64,000 nt of DNA from Flavobacteriales bacterium (lineage in GTDB: Bacteria > Bacteroidota > Bacteroidia > Flavobacteriales_D > Crocinitomicaceae): assembly GCA_015665275.1 (NCBI GenBank), contig JADFAL010000040.1, positions 1-64,000 of the forward strand, read 5' to 3'. Positions 55,455 to 64,000 of this stretch are shown piece by piece. Made by a program: the position numbers and the translations under genes. The stretch's first letter is position 1. Each line of letters opens with the position of its first letter. A model generated the notes under the pieces. It saw only the letters and a program-made list of their open reading frames with translations, searched no databases and was not told the origin of the DNA.

Positions 55455-55847
55455 ATGATACGCGTTCTACCCGTTTTTCTGCTCCTATTGCTTTCGGCAT
55501 GCACGAAAAAGCAGGAATGTGTGAGTTCCGATTGCCTAGAATTTCACCCAATACATTTGAGAGTGGAAAATACGACCAGTTATGATTTTACATCTCTTGA
55601 AGTTTCCCCTGGAACAGGAGAAATGCATGATTACGGCATTTTAGCCTCGGGAGATACTTCCGCATACTTTCTATATAACGACGGAGGATTCCATTATGGT
55701 ACCATTCGCGCCATTACAAACGCGAACGACACCTTTGCCCTATTCCCAATCGATTACGCTGGTGAAACGCCACTAGAAGGTGGTTATTACACGTATGTAT
55801 TATCCGGTAGTAATGGCTCGTTCTGGAGTTCCTTCCGAGAAGATTAA
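55455..55847 (+). CDS. hypothetical lipoprotein
   Basis: 130 residues. MIRVLPVFLLLLLSACTKKQE gives a lipobox LSAC with Cys16. The mature part is about 115 residues, beta-rich and aromatic (LRVENTTSYDFTSLEVSPGT, HYGTIRAITNANDTFALFPI), looking like a small immunoglobulin-like domain. Two cysteines after the lipobox may pair. No family is recognised. Its 3' end overlaps the convergent RNA-helicase gene by four bases. Confidence 0.65.
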   Translation: MIRVLPVFLLLLLSACTKKQECVSSDCLEFHPIHLRVENTTSYDFTSLEVSPGTGEMHDYGILASGDTSAYFLYNDGGFHYGTIRAITNANDTFALFPIDYAGETPLEGGYYTYVLSGSNGSFWSSFRED

Positions 55848-57103
55848 CGTCTTCCTTTCGGCTTCCCTCCTTGCTGCTTGTTCTTCTTGCGATTCGCGAA
55901 AAATTCTTGCTTACGGCGTTGTTTCTCTTTTTCAAACTCTTTCTTCTCCGCCTTCGTCATCGGGGAGTCCGTTTGCGGGAAAGGGTGATCGGAAACAACA
56001 GTAATACGCTGACCAATCAACTTCTCAATATCTTTTACGAATGCATTTTCTTCCGGTTCCGAAATGGAAATCGCTGTACCTGTCTCACCTGCTCTTCCTA
56101 CACGTCCAATTCGATGAACATACGTTTCTGGCAGATTCGGAATGTCGTAATTGATCACCCAGTTCAACTTGTCAATATCGATTCCACGCGCTGCAATATC
56201 GGTTGCCACCAATACGCGTAGGGTTTTGGCTTTGAAATTCTTCAACGATTTTTGTCGCTGGTTCTGAGCTTTATCTCCATGAATTGCAGCAGCGTCAATC
56301 TTCTTCTTGGTTAAATCTCTTGCCAAGCGGTCCGCTCCATGTTTCGTTCTAGAGAATATCAGGACCTGATCCTTCTTTGGATCTTTCAAAATGTGTAAAA
56401 TCAACTTCTTCTTATCCTCACGATTGGTGAAATACACCAATTGCTCAACAGTTTCTGCCGTAGTAGATTCTGGAGTAACCTCCACCTTTTCAGGATTGTC
56501 AAGAATTTTACGAGAAAGTCCAATGATATTCTCGGGCATTGTAGCTGAGAAAAACAACGATTGGCGGCGCTTTGGAAGTACTTCTAGCAACTTTCGGATA
56601 TCATGGATGAATCCCATATCCAACATACGGTCAGCTTCGTCTAAAACGAAAATCTCTACCTGCTTCAACGAAATATATCCTTGCTGCATCAAATCCAGCA
56701 ATCGGCCCGGAGTGGCAACAAGAATATCTACGCCTCCTTTCAATTGCGCTACTTGGCTGTGTTGTTTCACACCGCCAAAAATTACAGCATGTCTTATATC
56801 CGTAAAGGCTGCATATGCTTTGATGTTCTCTTCAATTTGAATCGCCAACTCACGTGTCGGTGTTACAATGAGTGATCGAATGGGTCGCTTCCCTCCTTTT
56901 ACCTGGTTTTCTCCAAGCAATTGAATGATAGGAATGGCGAAGGCAGCTGTTTTACCAGTACCAGTTTGTGCAACACCAAGAAGGTCCTTTTGTCGTAATA
57001 CAATTGGAATGGCTTGCTCCTGAATGGGTGTTGGTGTTGTATATCCCTTTTGATTGAGGGCGGTTAAGATCGAGTCGTCAAGACCCAATTCATTAAATTT
57101 CAT
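55844..57103 (-). CDS. DEAD-box RNA helicase, RhlE type
   Basis: 419 residues. Q motif YTTPTPIQEQAIP, Walker A AQTGTGKT (45-52), DEAD (155-158, VLDEADRMLDMGF), SAT, and the C-terminal HRIGRVGRAG. A basic tail (QRRKQEFFANRKKNKQQGGK) after about residue 385 fits RhlE-type proteins that bind RNA non-specifically. Acts in RNA remodelling, ribosome assembly or cold adaptation. A 97-bp spacer separates it from the J-domain gene upstream on the same strand. Confidence 0.93.
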   Translation of the reverse strand: MKFNELGLDDSILTALNQKGYTTPTPIQEQAIPIVLRQKDLLGVAQTGTGKTAAFAIPIIQLLGENQVKGGKRPIRSLIVTPTRELAIQIEENIKAYAAFTDIRHAVIFGGVKQHSQVAQLKGGVDILVATPGRLLDLMQQGYISLKQVEIFVLDEADRMLDMGFIHDIRKLLEVLPKRRQSLFFSATMPENIIGLSRKILDNPEKVEVTPESTTAETVEQLVYFTNREDKKKLILHILKDPKKDQVLIFSRTKHGADRLARDLTKKKIDAAAIHGDKAQNQRQKSLKNFKAKTLRVLVATDIAARGIDIDKLNWVINYDIPNLPETYVHRIGRVGRAGETGTAISISEPEENAFVKDIEKLIGQRITVVSDHPFPQTDSPMTKAEKKEFEKEKQRRKQEFFANRKKNKQQGGKPKGRR

Positions 57104-57200
57104 GCGTAAATGTTACTTGCCCTTTGAAAATCGAAAAATGTCGGTATGCGGGCTGTTTAAAGATGTGTAAAGGTAACGTTTAATAATAAAACGTGAACAT

Positions 57201-57800
57201 TTACTTTTTCTGATGCTTTGTACTTCTTCCAACGATAAAATATTTTACCAAAGGTTCATATAGGTAGGAAAGACCAATAATTACAAGTAATGAAGTTATT
57301 GAAAGAAAAACAAAGAGCATGGGATTCATATCGGGTTCCATCCCTTTTTGCATTTGCCTACTCATAACAACCCCTTCTGATGCTAGCCAACCATAATAGG
57401 CTCCGGCTGTTAAAAACAAAAAGGCAATTTTCAAGATCACCCCAAAGAACGACGAATTGTATTTCTCATCGCGACGGTATTGCTCGTAACTTAAGTTTGA
57501 ATGGTAGTTTGCTCGTTTCCTTCTTGGCGCCGTTCGTTTCCTTACGGTACTGGCGTATTTGCGGTTCAATGCTGGATTCAGAATCTTTTCCCGTTCAAAG
57601 CGCAGCAATTGATCATAAGCGAGCTTGGAATGTTTGTTTGATAAACAGCTATATGCCACTTCAAGATCTACGAATTCTTGCGTGGTATCTCGATCTCTAT
57701 TCATATCAGGGTGCAACTGCTTTGCCAGCTTACGATAAGCCTTCTTAATTGCTTCTGGAGAAGCAGTTTCAGCGATATTGAGTCTTTCGTAGTAATTCAA
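57201..57800 (-). CDS. membrane-anchored J-domain protein
   Basis: 199 residues. N-terminal J domain (1-66, NYYERLNIAETASPEAIKKA) with HPD at 30-32 that stimulates a DnaK ATPase, a basic linker (RKRTAPRRKRAN), then two transmembrane helices (about 120-138 and 160-182). No zinc or substrate domain, so it is a type III J protein that would recruit DnaK to the membrane. The apparent start is TTG at 57800; no ATG lies upstream in frame. Confidence 0.82.
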   Translation of the reverse strand: MNYYERLNIAETASPEAIKKAYRKLAKQLHPDMNRDRDTTQEFVDLEVAYSCLSNKHSKLAYDQLLRFEREKILNPALNRKYASTVRKRTAPRRKRANYHSNLSYEQYRRDEKYNSSFFGVILKIAFLFLTAGAYYGWLASEGVVMSRQMQKGMEPDMNPMLFVFLSITSLLVIIGLSYLYEPLVKYFIVGRSTKHQKK

Positions 57801-57860
57801 AGTATTGCGTTATGAAGAACTTTCAGTATTTTCAAATCTAGGTCAAAACTAGCAGAAAAG

Positions 57861-58601
57861 ATGGCAGAAGAAAGAGATGACAGTAGGGAGAATGAGATTC
57901 TGGATCAATTATCCCCAGAGAAGGAAGTCAAACTTACCTACTCCCTTCGCAAAGTCAGATCATTGGATGAAGCGGAATCTATAATTCATGCACTGGATTT
58001 GAAAGGAATTCCTGCCGAAATGAATCTGGATGGTGGAATTGTTGATCCAATTTTTATTGGTGGCACCCCTTCAAACAAATATGAAATTCTTGTAAAGGAA
58101 GAGGATAAAGAAGATGCCAATGCCATTTTCTGGGAATGGGCGCAGGAAGCTATCAGTCAAATTCCAAAAGACTATTATCTCTTTGAATACTCGAATTCCG
58201 AACTCAAAACCATCTTGATCGAATCTACCGAATGGAATGAATTGGATGTATTGCTTGCCGAGAAAATCTTACGCGATCGCTATGTAGCGATTGATGTTTC
58301 TGAAATTGACGCGAAGCGCAACGACCGAAAGAAAGAAATGGCCCAACCGCAATCAGGACAAGAAGGCTGGATTTTGATTGGCTACATTTTTTCGTTTATT
58401 GGTGGATTCGTTGGCCTTTTGCTCGGGTACTCACTATGGAAAGCGAAAAAAAGATTGCCGGATGGAGAGAAAACACCTGCATACGCATCAAATGTGCGTA
58501 CTCATGGTAAAATAATCTTCTTCATCTCACTTGTCTTTTTCACCTTGTCGGCAATATTGCTCATCCTGGGCCGTATTCAAAGCGCAGAGTCCATGGGCTA
58601 G
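57861..58601 (+). CDS. DUF2007-like protein with two C-terminal membrane helices
   Basis: 246 residues. Residues about 22-100 (KLTYSLRKVRSLDEAESIIH, then DANAIFWEWAQEA) resemble the putative signal-transducing DUF2007 fold, a ferredoxin-like domain with an addressed loop. A second similar half may span 105-150 (YYLFEYSNSELKTILIESTE). Two transmembrane helices (about 172-195 and 215-237) follow with a polar linker. Function is unknown. Separate from neighbours; no promoter box with full consensus was found. Confidence 0.62.
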   Translation: MAEERDDSRENEILDQLSPEKEVKLTYSLRKVRSLDEAESIIHALDLKGIPAEMNLDGGIVDPIFIGGTPSNKYEILVKEEDKEDANAIFWEWAQEAISQIPKDYYLFEYSNSELKTILIESTEWNELDVLLAEKILRDRYVAIDVSEIDAKRNDRKKEMAQPQSGQEGWILIGYIFSFIGGFVGLLLGYSLWKAKKRLPDGEKTPAYASNVRTHGKIIFFISLVFFTLSAILLILGRIQSAESMG

Positions 58602-58657
58602 TTTCATTTGTTGCACATTTTTGTAACTTTACTGTTTCAATCCAAAATTTCATTAAA

Positions 58658-59116
58658 TTGGATCAACTATTAACTGAAACGGTGGCAGCAAAATGTACCG
58701 GAACCATTATTCAACACGTCCAAACGGATTACTTCAGCTTGATTTTACGCGAGTTGGACTTTGGTATTCTCATGATCGAATGGGATGAAGTCATGGAGAA
58801 TTATCAAATCCAATTAAGTGAAATTCAATATTTGCGAAAGGCCAATCAGAATTATGCGCTCAAGCACGGCACTGTCCTGCTTCTCGTAAAAACATTCGAT
58901 GGAATCATTGTTGGTCCTGAAATTCAGAAGAAACTGCAAAATAAAGAAGTCTACGGTGGGATTCGTGCGGTGGCCATCATTCTTCAGAGCACTACGCATC
59001 GAATTTCATTGAACTTATCTTCTCAGTTCAGTAAGAATCGCATCCCGATTAGAGCATTCGCCTCTCACGAAAGTGCGTTTAAATGGCTCAAAAAGAGACA
59101 ATCTCAGAAATCTTAA
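58658..59116 (+). CDS. hypothetical SpoIIAA/STAS-like protein
   Basis: 152 residues, cytosolic. Alternating strands and helices with a C-terminal block LSSQFSKNRIPIRAFASHES then AFKWLKKR, typical of SpoIIAA-like STAS-related small proteins in Bacteroidota. No phosphorylatable serine can be assigned with certainty. The first in-frame start is TTG at 58658; the near-box TAACTTTA lies upstream. Unknown function, upstream of acs but separated by about 130 bp. Confidence 0.6.
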   Translation: MDQLLTETVAAKCTGTIIQHVQTDYFSLILRELDFGILMIEWDEVMENYQIQLSEIQYLRKANQNYALKHGTVLLLVKTFDGIIVGPEIQKKLQNKEVYGGIRAVAIILQSTTHRISLNLSSQFSKNRIPIRAFASHESAFKWLKKRQSQKS

Positions 59117-59250
59117 AGCGGTATTTCTCCTGCCTAAATCAATTCATTTCTGGTCAAAGTGAAGTTAACGAAGCATTCATTTCTGACAACATTGCCATCA
59201 TTCTGCCCAACATTTTTTCGAATTCCTTATTTTAGTTGAAAACCAACTGC

Positions 59251-61143
59251 ATGAACTTACGCATACCTTCGTTTGAAGCGTACACATCCGAATACAAGAA
59301 AAGTGTCGAGAACCCAGAAATCTTTTGGTCTGAGATTGCACAATCCTTCGAGTGGAAAAAACCTTGGACAAATGTCTTGAACTGGAATTTCGAGGAACCC
59401 AATGTGAAATGGTTTGAAGGTGGCAGCCTGAACATCACTGAAAACATGCTGGATCGTCATTTGGAAGAACGAGGCGATCAAGTAGCATTCTATTGGGAAC
59501 CAAACGAACCAGGAGACAAAGAGAAGACATTAACCTATAAGGAACTCTATCATGAAGTTTGCAAACTCGCGAATGGAATGAAGTCCTTGGGGATTGAAAA
59601 AGGAGATCGTGTGTGTATCTACATGCCAATGACGCTGGAAGGAATCATTTCAGTAATTGCTTGCGCTCGAATTGGAGCAGTGCATTCTATTGTGTTTGCA
59701 GGATTCTCGTCCAATGCTCTGGCAGATCGCATCAACGACGCAAAAGCGAAATTGGTCATCACCTCTGATGGGCTGAATCGTGGAACCAAGAATTTGGACT
59801 TGAAAGCCATGGTAGACGAAGCGCTGAAGCAATGCGATTCGATTGAACATGTTTTGGTGCACAAACACACGAATAACGATACGAATTACACCGAAGGTCG
59901 CGATGTTGATTACCAATCACTCGTGAATTCCATGGACGATACTTGTCCAGCAACGGAAATGGACAGTGAAGATTTACTTTTCATTTTGTATACGTCAGGA
60001 TCAACCGGAAAGCCGAAGGGTGTGGTACATACCTGCGGAGGATACATGGTTTATACTTCCTACTCCTTCGAAAATGTTTTTCAATACGAAAAAGACGATG
60101 TTTTCTGGTGCACGGCTGATATCGGTTGGATTACCGGACACTCATATATCGTGTACGGTCCTCTGCTTTCTGGTGCGAAATCAGTTGTATTCGAAGGCAT
60201 TCCTACTTATCCGGATTGTGGAAGATTTTGGGCCATTTGTGATAAATACAAAGTCAATCAGTTTTATACAGCTCCAACGGCTATTCGCTCATTAATGGGA
60301 GCCGGATTGGAGCTCGTTACGCCATACAAGTTGGATTCGCTAAAAGTAATTGGATCTGTTGGTGAACCTATCAATGATGAAGCTTGGCAATGGTACCACC
60401 GAGAAATCGGAAAGGAAAACTGTCCGGTGGTAGATACGTGGTGGCAAACGGAAACAGGAGGAATCATGATTTCTGGACTTGGGAGTCATTCACCAATGAA
60501 TCCCACACATGCCGGATATCCGCTTCCTGGAATTCAACCCGTACTTTTGGATCAGGAAGGAAAAGAAATTACAAAGAATGAAGTGGAGGGCTATTTGTGT
60601 ATCAAGCATCCGTGGCCATCGATTTTACGCACTACGTATGGAGATCATGAACGTTGTAAGAATGTCTATTTCTCAAACTACGAAGGCTATTATTTCACCG
60701 GAGATGGAGCGAAACGCGATAAGAATGGAATGTATCGAATCATCGGACGTGTAGATGATGTAATTAATGTCTCTGGACACCGGTTTGGAACCGCGGAAAT
60801 TGAAGATGCAATCAACACGAACAAACATGTAATAGAATCTGCGGTTGTGGGGTATCCGCATGATATTAAAGGACAAGGGATTTACGCCTATGTTGTAGTT
60901 GATTCCAATGATGACGACAATGCCATTGAACTTTCGGTTTGTGATTCCGTTTCTGAGGGTATTGGTCGCATTGCGAAACCGGATAAAATTCAAGTGGTTA
61001 CGGGACTTCCAAAGACACGCTCCGGGAAGATCATGCGCCGTATTCTAAGAAAAATTGCGGAAGGAGAGCAAGCTAATTTTGGCGATACCTCTACCCTTTT
61101 GGATCCGACTGTGGTGGAATCTATTTTGGAGAAAGCGAAGTGA
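59251..61143 (+). CDS. acs: acetyl-CoA synthetase (AMP-forming)
   Basis: Activates acetate to acetyl-CoA through acetyl-AMP. 630 residues from the ATG at 59251. A TTG five codons earlier is in frame, but it lies on a box-like TATTTTAG (59228-59235). ATP-binding P-loop YTSGSTGKPKGVVHT, the aromatic core VDTWWQTETGG, and the regulatory lysine in TRSGKIMRRILRK, the target of acetylation in relatives. Domain length is normal. A hairpin with T tract just after the stop probably ends the transcript. Confidence 0.95.
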   Translation: MNLRIPSFEAYTSEYKKSVENPEIFWSEIAQSFEWKKPWTNVLNWNFEEPNVKWFEGGSLNITENMLDRHLEERGDQVAFYWEPNEPGDKEKTLTYKELYHEVCKLANGMKSLGIEKGDRVCIYMPMTLEGIISVIACARIGAVHSIVFAGFSSNALADRINDAKAKLVITSDGLNRGTKNLDLKAMVDEALKQCDSIEHVLVHKHTNNDTNYTEGRDVDYQSLVNSMDDTCPATEMDSEDLLFILYTSGSTGKPKGVVHTCGGYMVYTSYSFENVFQYEKDDVFWCTADIGWITGHSYIVYGPLLSGAKSVVFEGIPTYPDCGRFWAICDKYKVNQFYTAPTAIRSLMGAGLELVTPYKLDSLKVIGSVGEPINDEAWQWYHREIGKENCPVVDTWWQTETGGIMISGLGSHSPMNPTHAGYPLPGIQPVLLDQEGKEITKNEVEGYLCIKHPWPSILRTTYGDHERCKNVYFSNYEGYYFTGDGAKRDKNGMYRIIGRVDDVINVSGHRFGTAEIEDAINTNKHVIESAVVGYPHDIKGQGIYAYVVVDSNDDDNAIELSVCDSVSEGIGRIAKPDKIQVVTGLPKTRSGKIMRRILRKIAEGEQANFGDTSTLLDPTVVESILEKAK

Positions 61144-61146
61144 GAC

Positions 61147-61175
61147 GTTGGCTTCGACAGCCTCAGCCAACTTTT
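61147..61175 (+). terminator. hairpin after acs, also a dispersed palindromic repeat
   Basis: GTTGGCT, eleven-base loop, AGCCAAC gives a perfect 7-bp stem followed by TTTT, three bases past the acs stop. The inner GGCTTCGACAGCCTCAGCC (61150-61168) is 18/19 identical, in reverse orientation, to 16947-16965 after recQ, so a dispersed repeat has become a terminator here. Confidence 0.6.
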
Positions 61176-61205
61176 GACCTCCTCTAATACTAAAGCGAAA
61201 CAATT

Positions 61206-61652
61206 ATGAAATACAAAAACGAAGTAATTATAAACGCGTCACGGGATAAAGTGATTGAATTGTTTGATAACCCAGATAATCTGCCCAAGTGGCAAAAAGG
61301 ATTTGTTTCGATGGAATTGATTGAAGGGAAAGCGGGGGAAGTTGGTGCAAAGCACAAAATGCATTACAAAATGGGGAAACGTGATATCGAAATGATCGAA
61401 ACGGTTACCAAAAGGAATTTACCGAATGCTTCTAGTGGATCGTACGAAGCAAAAAACGTATACAATCATATCGATAATTATTTCGAAGTAATCGATGCAG
61501 GTAAAACGAAGTACTGGTCTGAAAATGAATTCCGTCTCAAAGGATCAATGAAATTATTTGGCTGGATCATGCCCGGTGCATTTAAGAAGCAGTCTCAGAA
61601 GTATATGGACGATTTCCGTGATTTCGTAGAGAAAGAAGTAAGTGGCTCCTAA
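61206..61652 (+). CDS. SRPBCC-fold protein
   Basis: 148 residues of a START-like fold that binds hydrophobic ligands. MKYKNEVIINASRDKVIELF then DNPDNLPKWQKGF is the typical polyketide-cyclase/SRPBCC start, and the C-terminal helix begins near KQSQKYMDDFRDFVEKE. Ligand unknown. It stands alone after acs, and its stop overlaps the end of a convergent MFS gene by four bases. Confidence 0.87.
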   Translation: MKYKNEVIINASRDKVIELFDNPDNLPKWQKGFVSMELIEGKAGEVGAKHKMHYKMGKRDIEMIETVTKRNLPNASSGSYEAKNVYNHIDNYFEVIDAGKTKYWSENEFRLKGSMKLFGWIMPGAFKKQSQKYMDDFRDFVEKEVSGS

Positions 61653-62944
61653 AGCTTCGCACTTTCAACGTCTGCCAGCCCTTTATCCTTAACCGATGGA
61701 GGCTCATTGAGAATTCTTCCTTCTTGCAGCTTATCACTTCTGAAACGTTTCGTTGCCATCCAAAACAGATACGCAGCAATCATTACCAAAACTGCAGCTG
61801 CGAAGTAAGGCGTTCCGTATACTCTTTTGCCTTCTGGGAGCCCCACTGTTGTTAGCGAATATAAGGTCATCATAATTAGTGGGCCTAAAATTTCAGACAA
61901 ACTCAATACACTGGTGATGGTTCCTTGTAATTCTCCCTGTTCGGAATCCTTCGTATTATTCGACATAATTGCTTGAATTGCAGGTCCAGCAAGTCCTGTT
62001 ATAGCATAAGGAAGCATCAAAACGTACAGCATCCAACCTTGTGGCGCCAGACCGATCCCAATTGTGGCCAATACATACATCCACAAACTGAAATAGCTGG
62101 TTTTCACATTCCCATAGCGCTTTGAGAAGTATCCCGAGAGACCACCTTGAACCACTGCTACACAAATTCCGACGACAGCTAGCGACAATCCTACATCTCC
62201 TTCCGACCAATCGAATTTCTCCTTTGTCATATACACCCAAGTAACTTGGATCGCTGTACCAGCCAGATAATACAAGAAGATGACTCCGAACAACAGTCCC
62301 AATTCTCTGTATTTGGGTAATTGCAAAATAGCCCCTGCAGGATTCGATCGTTTCCAATTGAACGGACGGCGCTTCTCTGGTGGTAAGGTTTCTTTAAGTA
62401 CTATCAATCCGTAAACGAAGTTGATTAAAGAAACCGCTGCCGCAGCTAAGAACGGAATACGGACCCCTACTTCGCCTAGAAAACCTCCAATTGCCGGACC
62501 AATAATGAAACCGACGCCGAAGGCGGCCCCCACCATTCCGAAATTTCGAGTTTTGTTTTCTGGCGTTGAGATATCGGCGATATAAGCCATTGCTGTAGAA
62601 TAGCTTGCTCCGAACATCCCGCTAACACATCGTCCTATGACCAACCAAATCAAGCTGGGCGCAAAGAACATAATGATGTAGTCCAATCCCAGCCCGAATA
62701 GCGAAAAGAGTAAAACGGGCCTCCGACCATATCGATCACTCAATCCACCAACAAGTGGAGAAAACAAGAACTGCATTCCGGCATAGGCAACGCCAATCAA
62801 CAAATAATAGCTTTTCGATGCATCCAAAGAAATTTGCCCTACTTCTGAAATCAATTCCGGCAGCGTAGGAATGATAATCCCTATACCCGCTGCATCCAGC
62901 ATGATCGTAATGAAGATAAATATCAGGGCATTGTTTTTTTGCAT
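61649..62944 (-). CDS. MFS transporter, TetA-like drug:H+ antiporter group
   Basis: 431 residues, twelve transmembrane helices. Motif A-like [18 protein letters not shown] between helices 2 and 3, motif C-like [16 protein letters not shown] in helix 5, and the early [18 protein letters not shown] match TetA/Bcr-type exporters. Found in Bacteroidota without tetracycline resistance, so the substrate cannot be inferred; it is not sufficient evidence for antibiotic resistance. Convergent with the SRPBCC gene. Confidence 0.86.
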   Translation of the reverse strand: MQKNNALIFIFITIMLDAAGIGIIIPTLPELISEVGQISLDASKSYYLLIGVAYAGMQFLFSPLVGGLSDRYGRRPVLLFSLFGLGLDYIIMFFAPSLIWLVIGRCVSGMFGASYSTAMAYIADISTPENKTRNFGMVGAAFGVGFIIGPAIGGFLGEVGVRIPFLAAAAVSLINFVYGLIVLKETLPPEKRRPFNWKRSNPAGAILQLPKYRELGLLFGVIFLYYLAGTAIQVTWVYMTKEKFDWSEGDVGLSLAVVGICVAVVQGGLSGYFSKRYGNVKTSYFSLWMYVLATIGIGLAPQGWMLYVLMLPYAITGLAGPAIQAIMSNNTKDSEQGELQGTITSVLSLSEILGPLIMMTLYSLTTVGLPEGKRVYGTPYFAAAVLVMIAAYLFWMATKRFRSDKLQEGRILNEPPSVKDKGLADVESAKL

Positions 62945-63131
62945 GGGCCAAATGTACAGTATTTACTATGGTAACCTCCTAGGAAATTGATCAGTCGTAT
63001 GCATTTGCAGGGATAAAGTGATGAACGGAGAATTATTCGTTATGACTCATTATACACGGCATCCGAAAATCTTTTTTTCAAGGTCTTGCAACCCTTTCTA
63101 TCTGGTGTGCATTGTATCAATAAAAACAACA

Positions 63132-63770
63132 ATGAAAAAGCTTTGCTTCTTACTACTAATGTTGCTTCCAATGGCTGGTATTGCGCAGGAAAAGGGCACC
63201 TGGTCTGTCTCAACGCATTTTCAATCTGAACACAATTTTATTCCAATGATGCGAAACGATTTCGGCTATTGGAGCGTGATAGAACCCATGTGGCAGAAAC
63301 AATATCATTATACAACAGGTCTTGGAGTCAACTATCGATTTGCCAATAACTTCGAACTCAGTTCTGGAATCCGGTATTCTAGAAAACGAGAAGAAATGAA
63401 TGGATATCCGTATTATTTCTGTGGAACTGTTGATTATTATCTGATTTCCGTTGCGCCTTTAACTAGACATTATGTTGAAATGCCCGTTCTTGCAAGATAT
63501 TACTTCTTGCCAGGTAAAATTAAAATGCATGTAGAATCCGGTTGGATTGGAAGCTATCGCGTTGGTGAATACGCAACTACTACGCAACATGACTGGATGC
63601 TAAGTGCGCAAACGGGAATTGGTGTGAATCTATTCTTGAACAAATGGCAGTTCGGTTTAGGAGCCAACTATCGCCTTCAATTCGATTTGGGAGATCGAGA
63701 TCCGTTTTATTCTGTGAACCCTCACGCTTTCGGATTTGAATTTAAAACTGCATTTTCGTTAAACAACTAA
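63132..63770 (+). CDS. outer-membrane beta-barrel protein
   Basis: 212 residues from the ATG at 63132 (MKKLCFLLLMLLPMAGIAQ, signal peptide); the frame is open 38 codons further upstream, but without signal. Alternating strands with aromatic ends (YHYTTGLGVNYRFANNFELS, WQFGLGANYRLQFDLG) predict an eight-stranded barrel, as in OmpX/OmpA-like or porin-family PF13568-type proteins. The last strand ends FGFEFKTAFSLNN. Function unknown. Confidence 0.75.
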   Translation: MKKLCFLLLMLLPMAGIAQEKGTWSVSTHFQSEHNFIPMMRNDFGYWSVIEPMWQKQYHYTTGLGVNYRFANNFELSSGIRYSRKREEMNGYPYYFCGTVDYYLISVAPLTRHYVEMPVLARYYFLPGKIKMHVESGWIGSYRVGEYATTTQHDWMLSAQTGIGVNLFLNKWQFGLGANYRLQFDLGDRDPFYSVNPHAFGFEFKTAFSLNN

Positions 63771-63817
63771 ACTAACCGTTAGCAAAGCGCTACCGTTTGA
63801 ATAAGAAACGTATATAG

Positions 63818-64000
63818 ATTAAAGTAATTCGATCGAAATATAAGCACTTCAATGAATCGGAGTTAGTACAAGCCTGCAGGTCAGGAAAGCGCCAAGCAGA
63901 GCGCGAACTGTACAACCGATACGCACCTAAAATGAGAGGTGTCGCATTGCGCTATGCCTCATGCGAAGAAGCGGCTAATGATATTTTACAAGATGCGTTT
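63818..64000 (+). CDS. ECF sigma factor, 3' end cut by window edge, start unclear
   Basis: The open frame to the right edge reads SELVQACRSGKRQAERELYN then RYAPKMRGVALRYASCEEAA and NDILQDAF, the start of region 2 of an ECF sigma-70 factor. There is no in-frame ATG, GTG or TTG between the stop at 63815-63817 and the conserved text; only ATT codons at 63818 and 63827. An ATG at 63852 is out of frame by one base, and a one-base addition after it would give M-x-S-E-L-V-Q. It may therefore carry a single-base lesion or use a rare start. Confidence 0.75.
   Translation, partial: MKVIRSKYKHFNESELVQACRSGKRQAERELYNRYAPKMRGVALRYASCEEAANDILQDAF

Noticed and set aside
57106-57204. Nine-base inverted repeat GTAAATGTT...AACATTTAC flanking the spacer between the RhlE and J-domain genes
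   Set aside because: AT-rich, single instance, one end within the J-domain stop codon; could easily be chance.
61649-62944. MFS gene as a tetracycline-resistance determinant
   Set aside because: Only general TetA/Bcr motifs are present; no TetR-type regulator or mobile context.

Overview
The window is a chromosomal segment of a member of Bacteroidota, order Flavobacteriales, perhaps close to Crocinitomicaceae or Cryomorphaceae. The evidence is the promoter consensus (TTG, about 19-23 nt, then TAnnTTTG), C-terminal type IX secretion (T9SS) sorting domains on several exported proteins, TonB-dependent receptors, a PorE-like OmpA lipoprotein, GldM-like domains and many Bacteroidota-only families (DUF6913, DUF4301, DUF1684, CotH/T9SS fusions). 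Codon use looks uniform. I see no rRNA, tRNA, phage, integrase, transposase gene or CRISPR array, so this reads as core chromosome with a few accessory loci.

Layout. 1-4757 (minus): dapA (cut by the left edge), DUF6913, ligA, prmC and a small outer-membrane protein in one tight operon. 4972-9672: an EamA transporter, a truncated hydrolase-like relic, a DUF58 protein, DUF4301 and a methyltransferase. 9669-12272 (minus): a translationally coupled operon of a TPR-like exported protein, an ECF sigma factor and a putative anti-sigma protein. 12402-17868: a membrane protein, an orphan response regulator, ilvE and recQ transcribed divergently, and a LexA-like repressor. 17938-21907 (minus): BrkB-type membrane protein, an orphan ABC ATPase, an unknown protein, and an exported LRR protein. 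22010-30984 (plus): rlmI-like methyltransferase, MATE pump, fmt, HU, a SpoU methyltransferase, bTHX with a histone-H1-like tail, serC, serA, DUF1015 and YggS. 30987-35605 (plus): an envelope cluster of DUF1684, a beta-barrel, two tandem secreted GldM-C-like proteins and a frameshifted carboxypeptidase-regulatory-domain protein.

35670-40604 (minus) is the most coherent accessory system: a Bacteroidota promoter, a cobalamin riboswitch, then a T9SS-sorted DUF4465 protein, a BtuB-like TonB receptor, a BtuG-like beta-propeller lipoprotein and a TPMT-type methyltransferase. I read it as a B12 capture and uptake operon. 40617-46195 (minus): a CotH/T9SS protein, then a second TonB receptor with a PCMD-domain T9SS protein. 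46357-54702 (plus): an unknown gene with a Kir-type potassium channel, a MITE-like element, queE, a PorE-like lipoprotein, a UbiA prenyltransferase, Maf, a lipoprotein, a soluble ExbD-like domain and a RluA-type synthase. 54811-64000: a broken T9SS protein, RhlE-type helicase, J-domain protein, acs, SRPBCC protein, MFS pump, a beta-barrel and the start of an ECF sigma gene cut by the right edge.

Two genes show single-base reading-frame lesions in homopolymers (33760-35605 and 54811-55421), and the last sigma gene has no in-frame canonical start. These could be real lesions or assembly errors. Several genes start within about 4-16 nt of a promoter -7 box, suggesting very short or absent 5' leaders.
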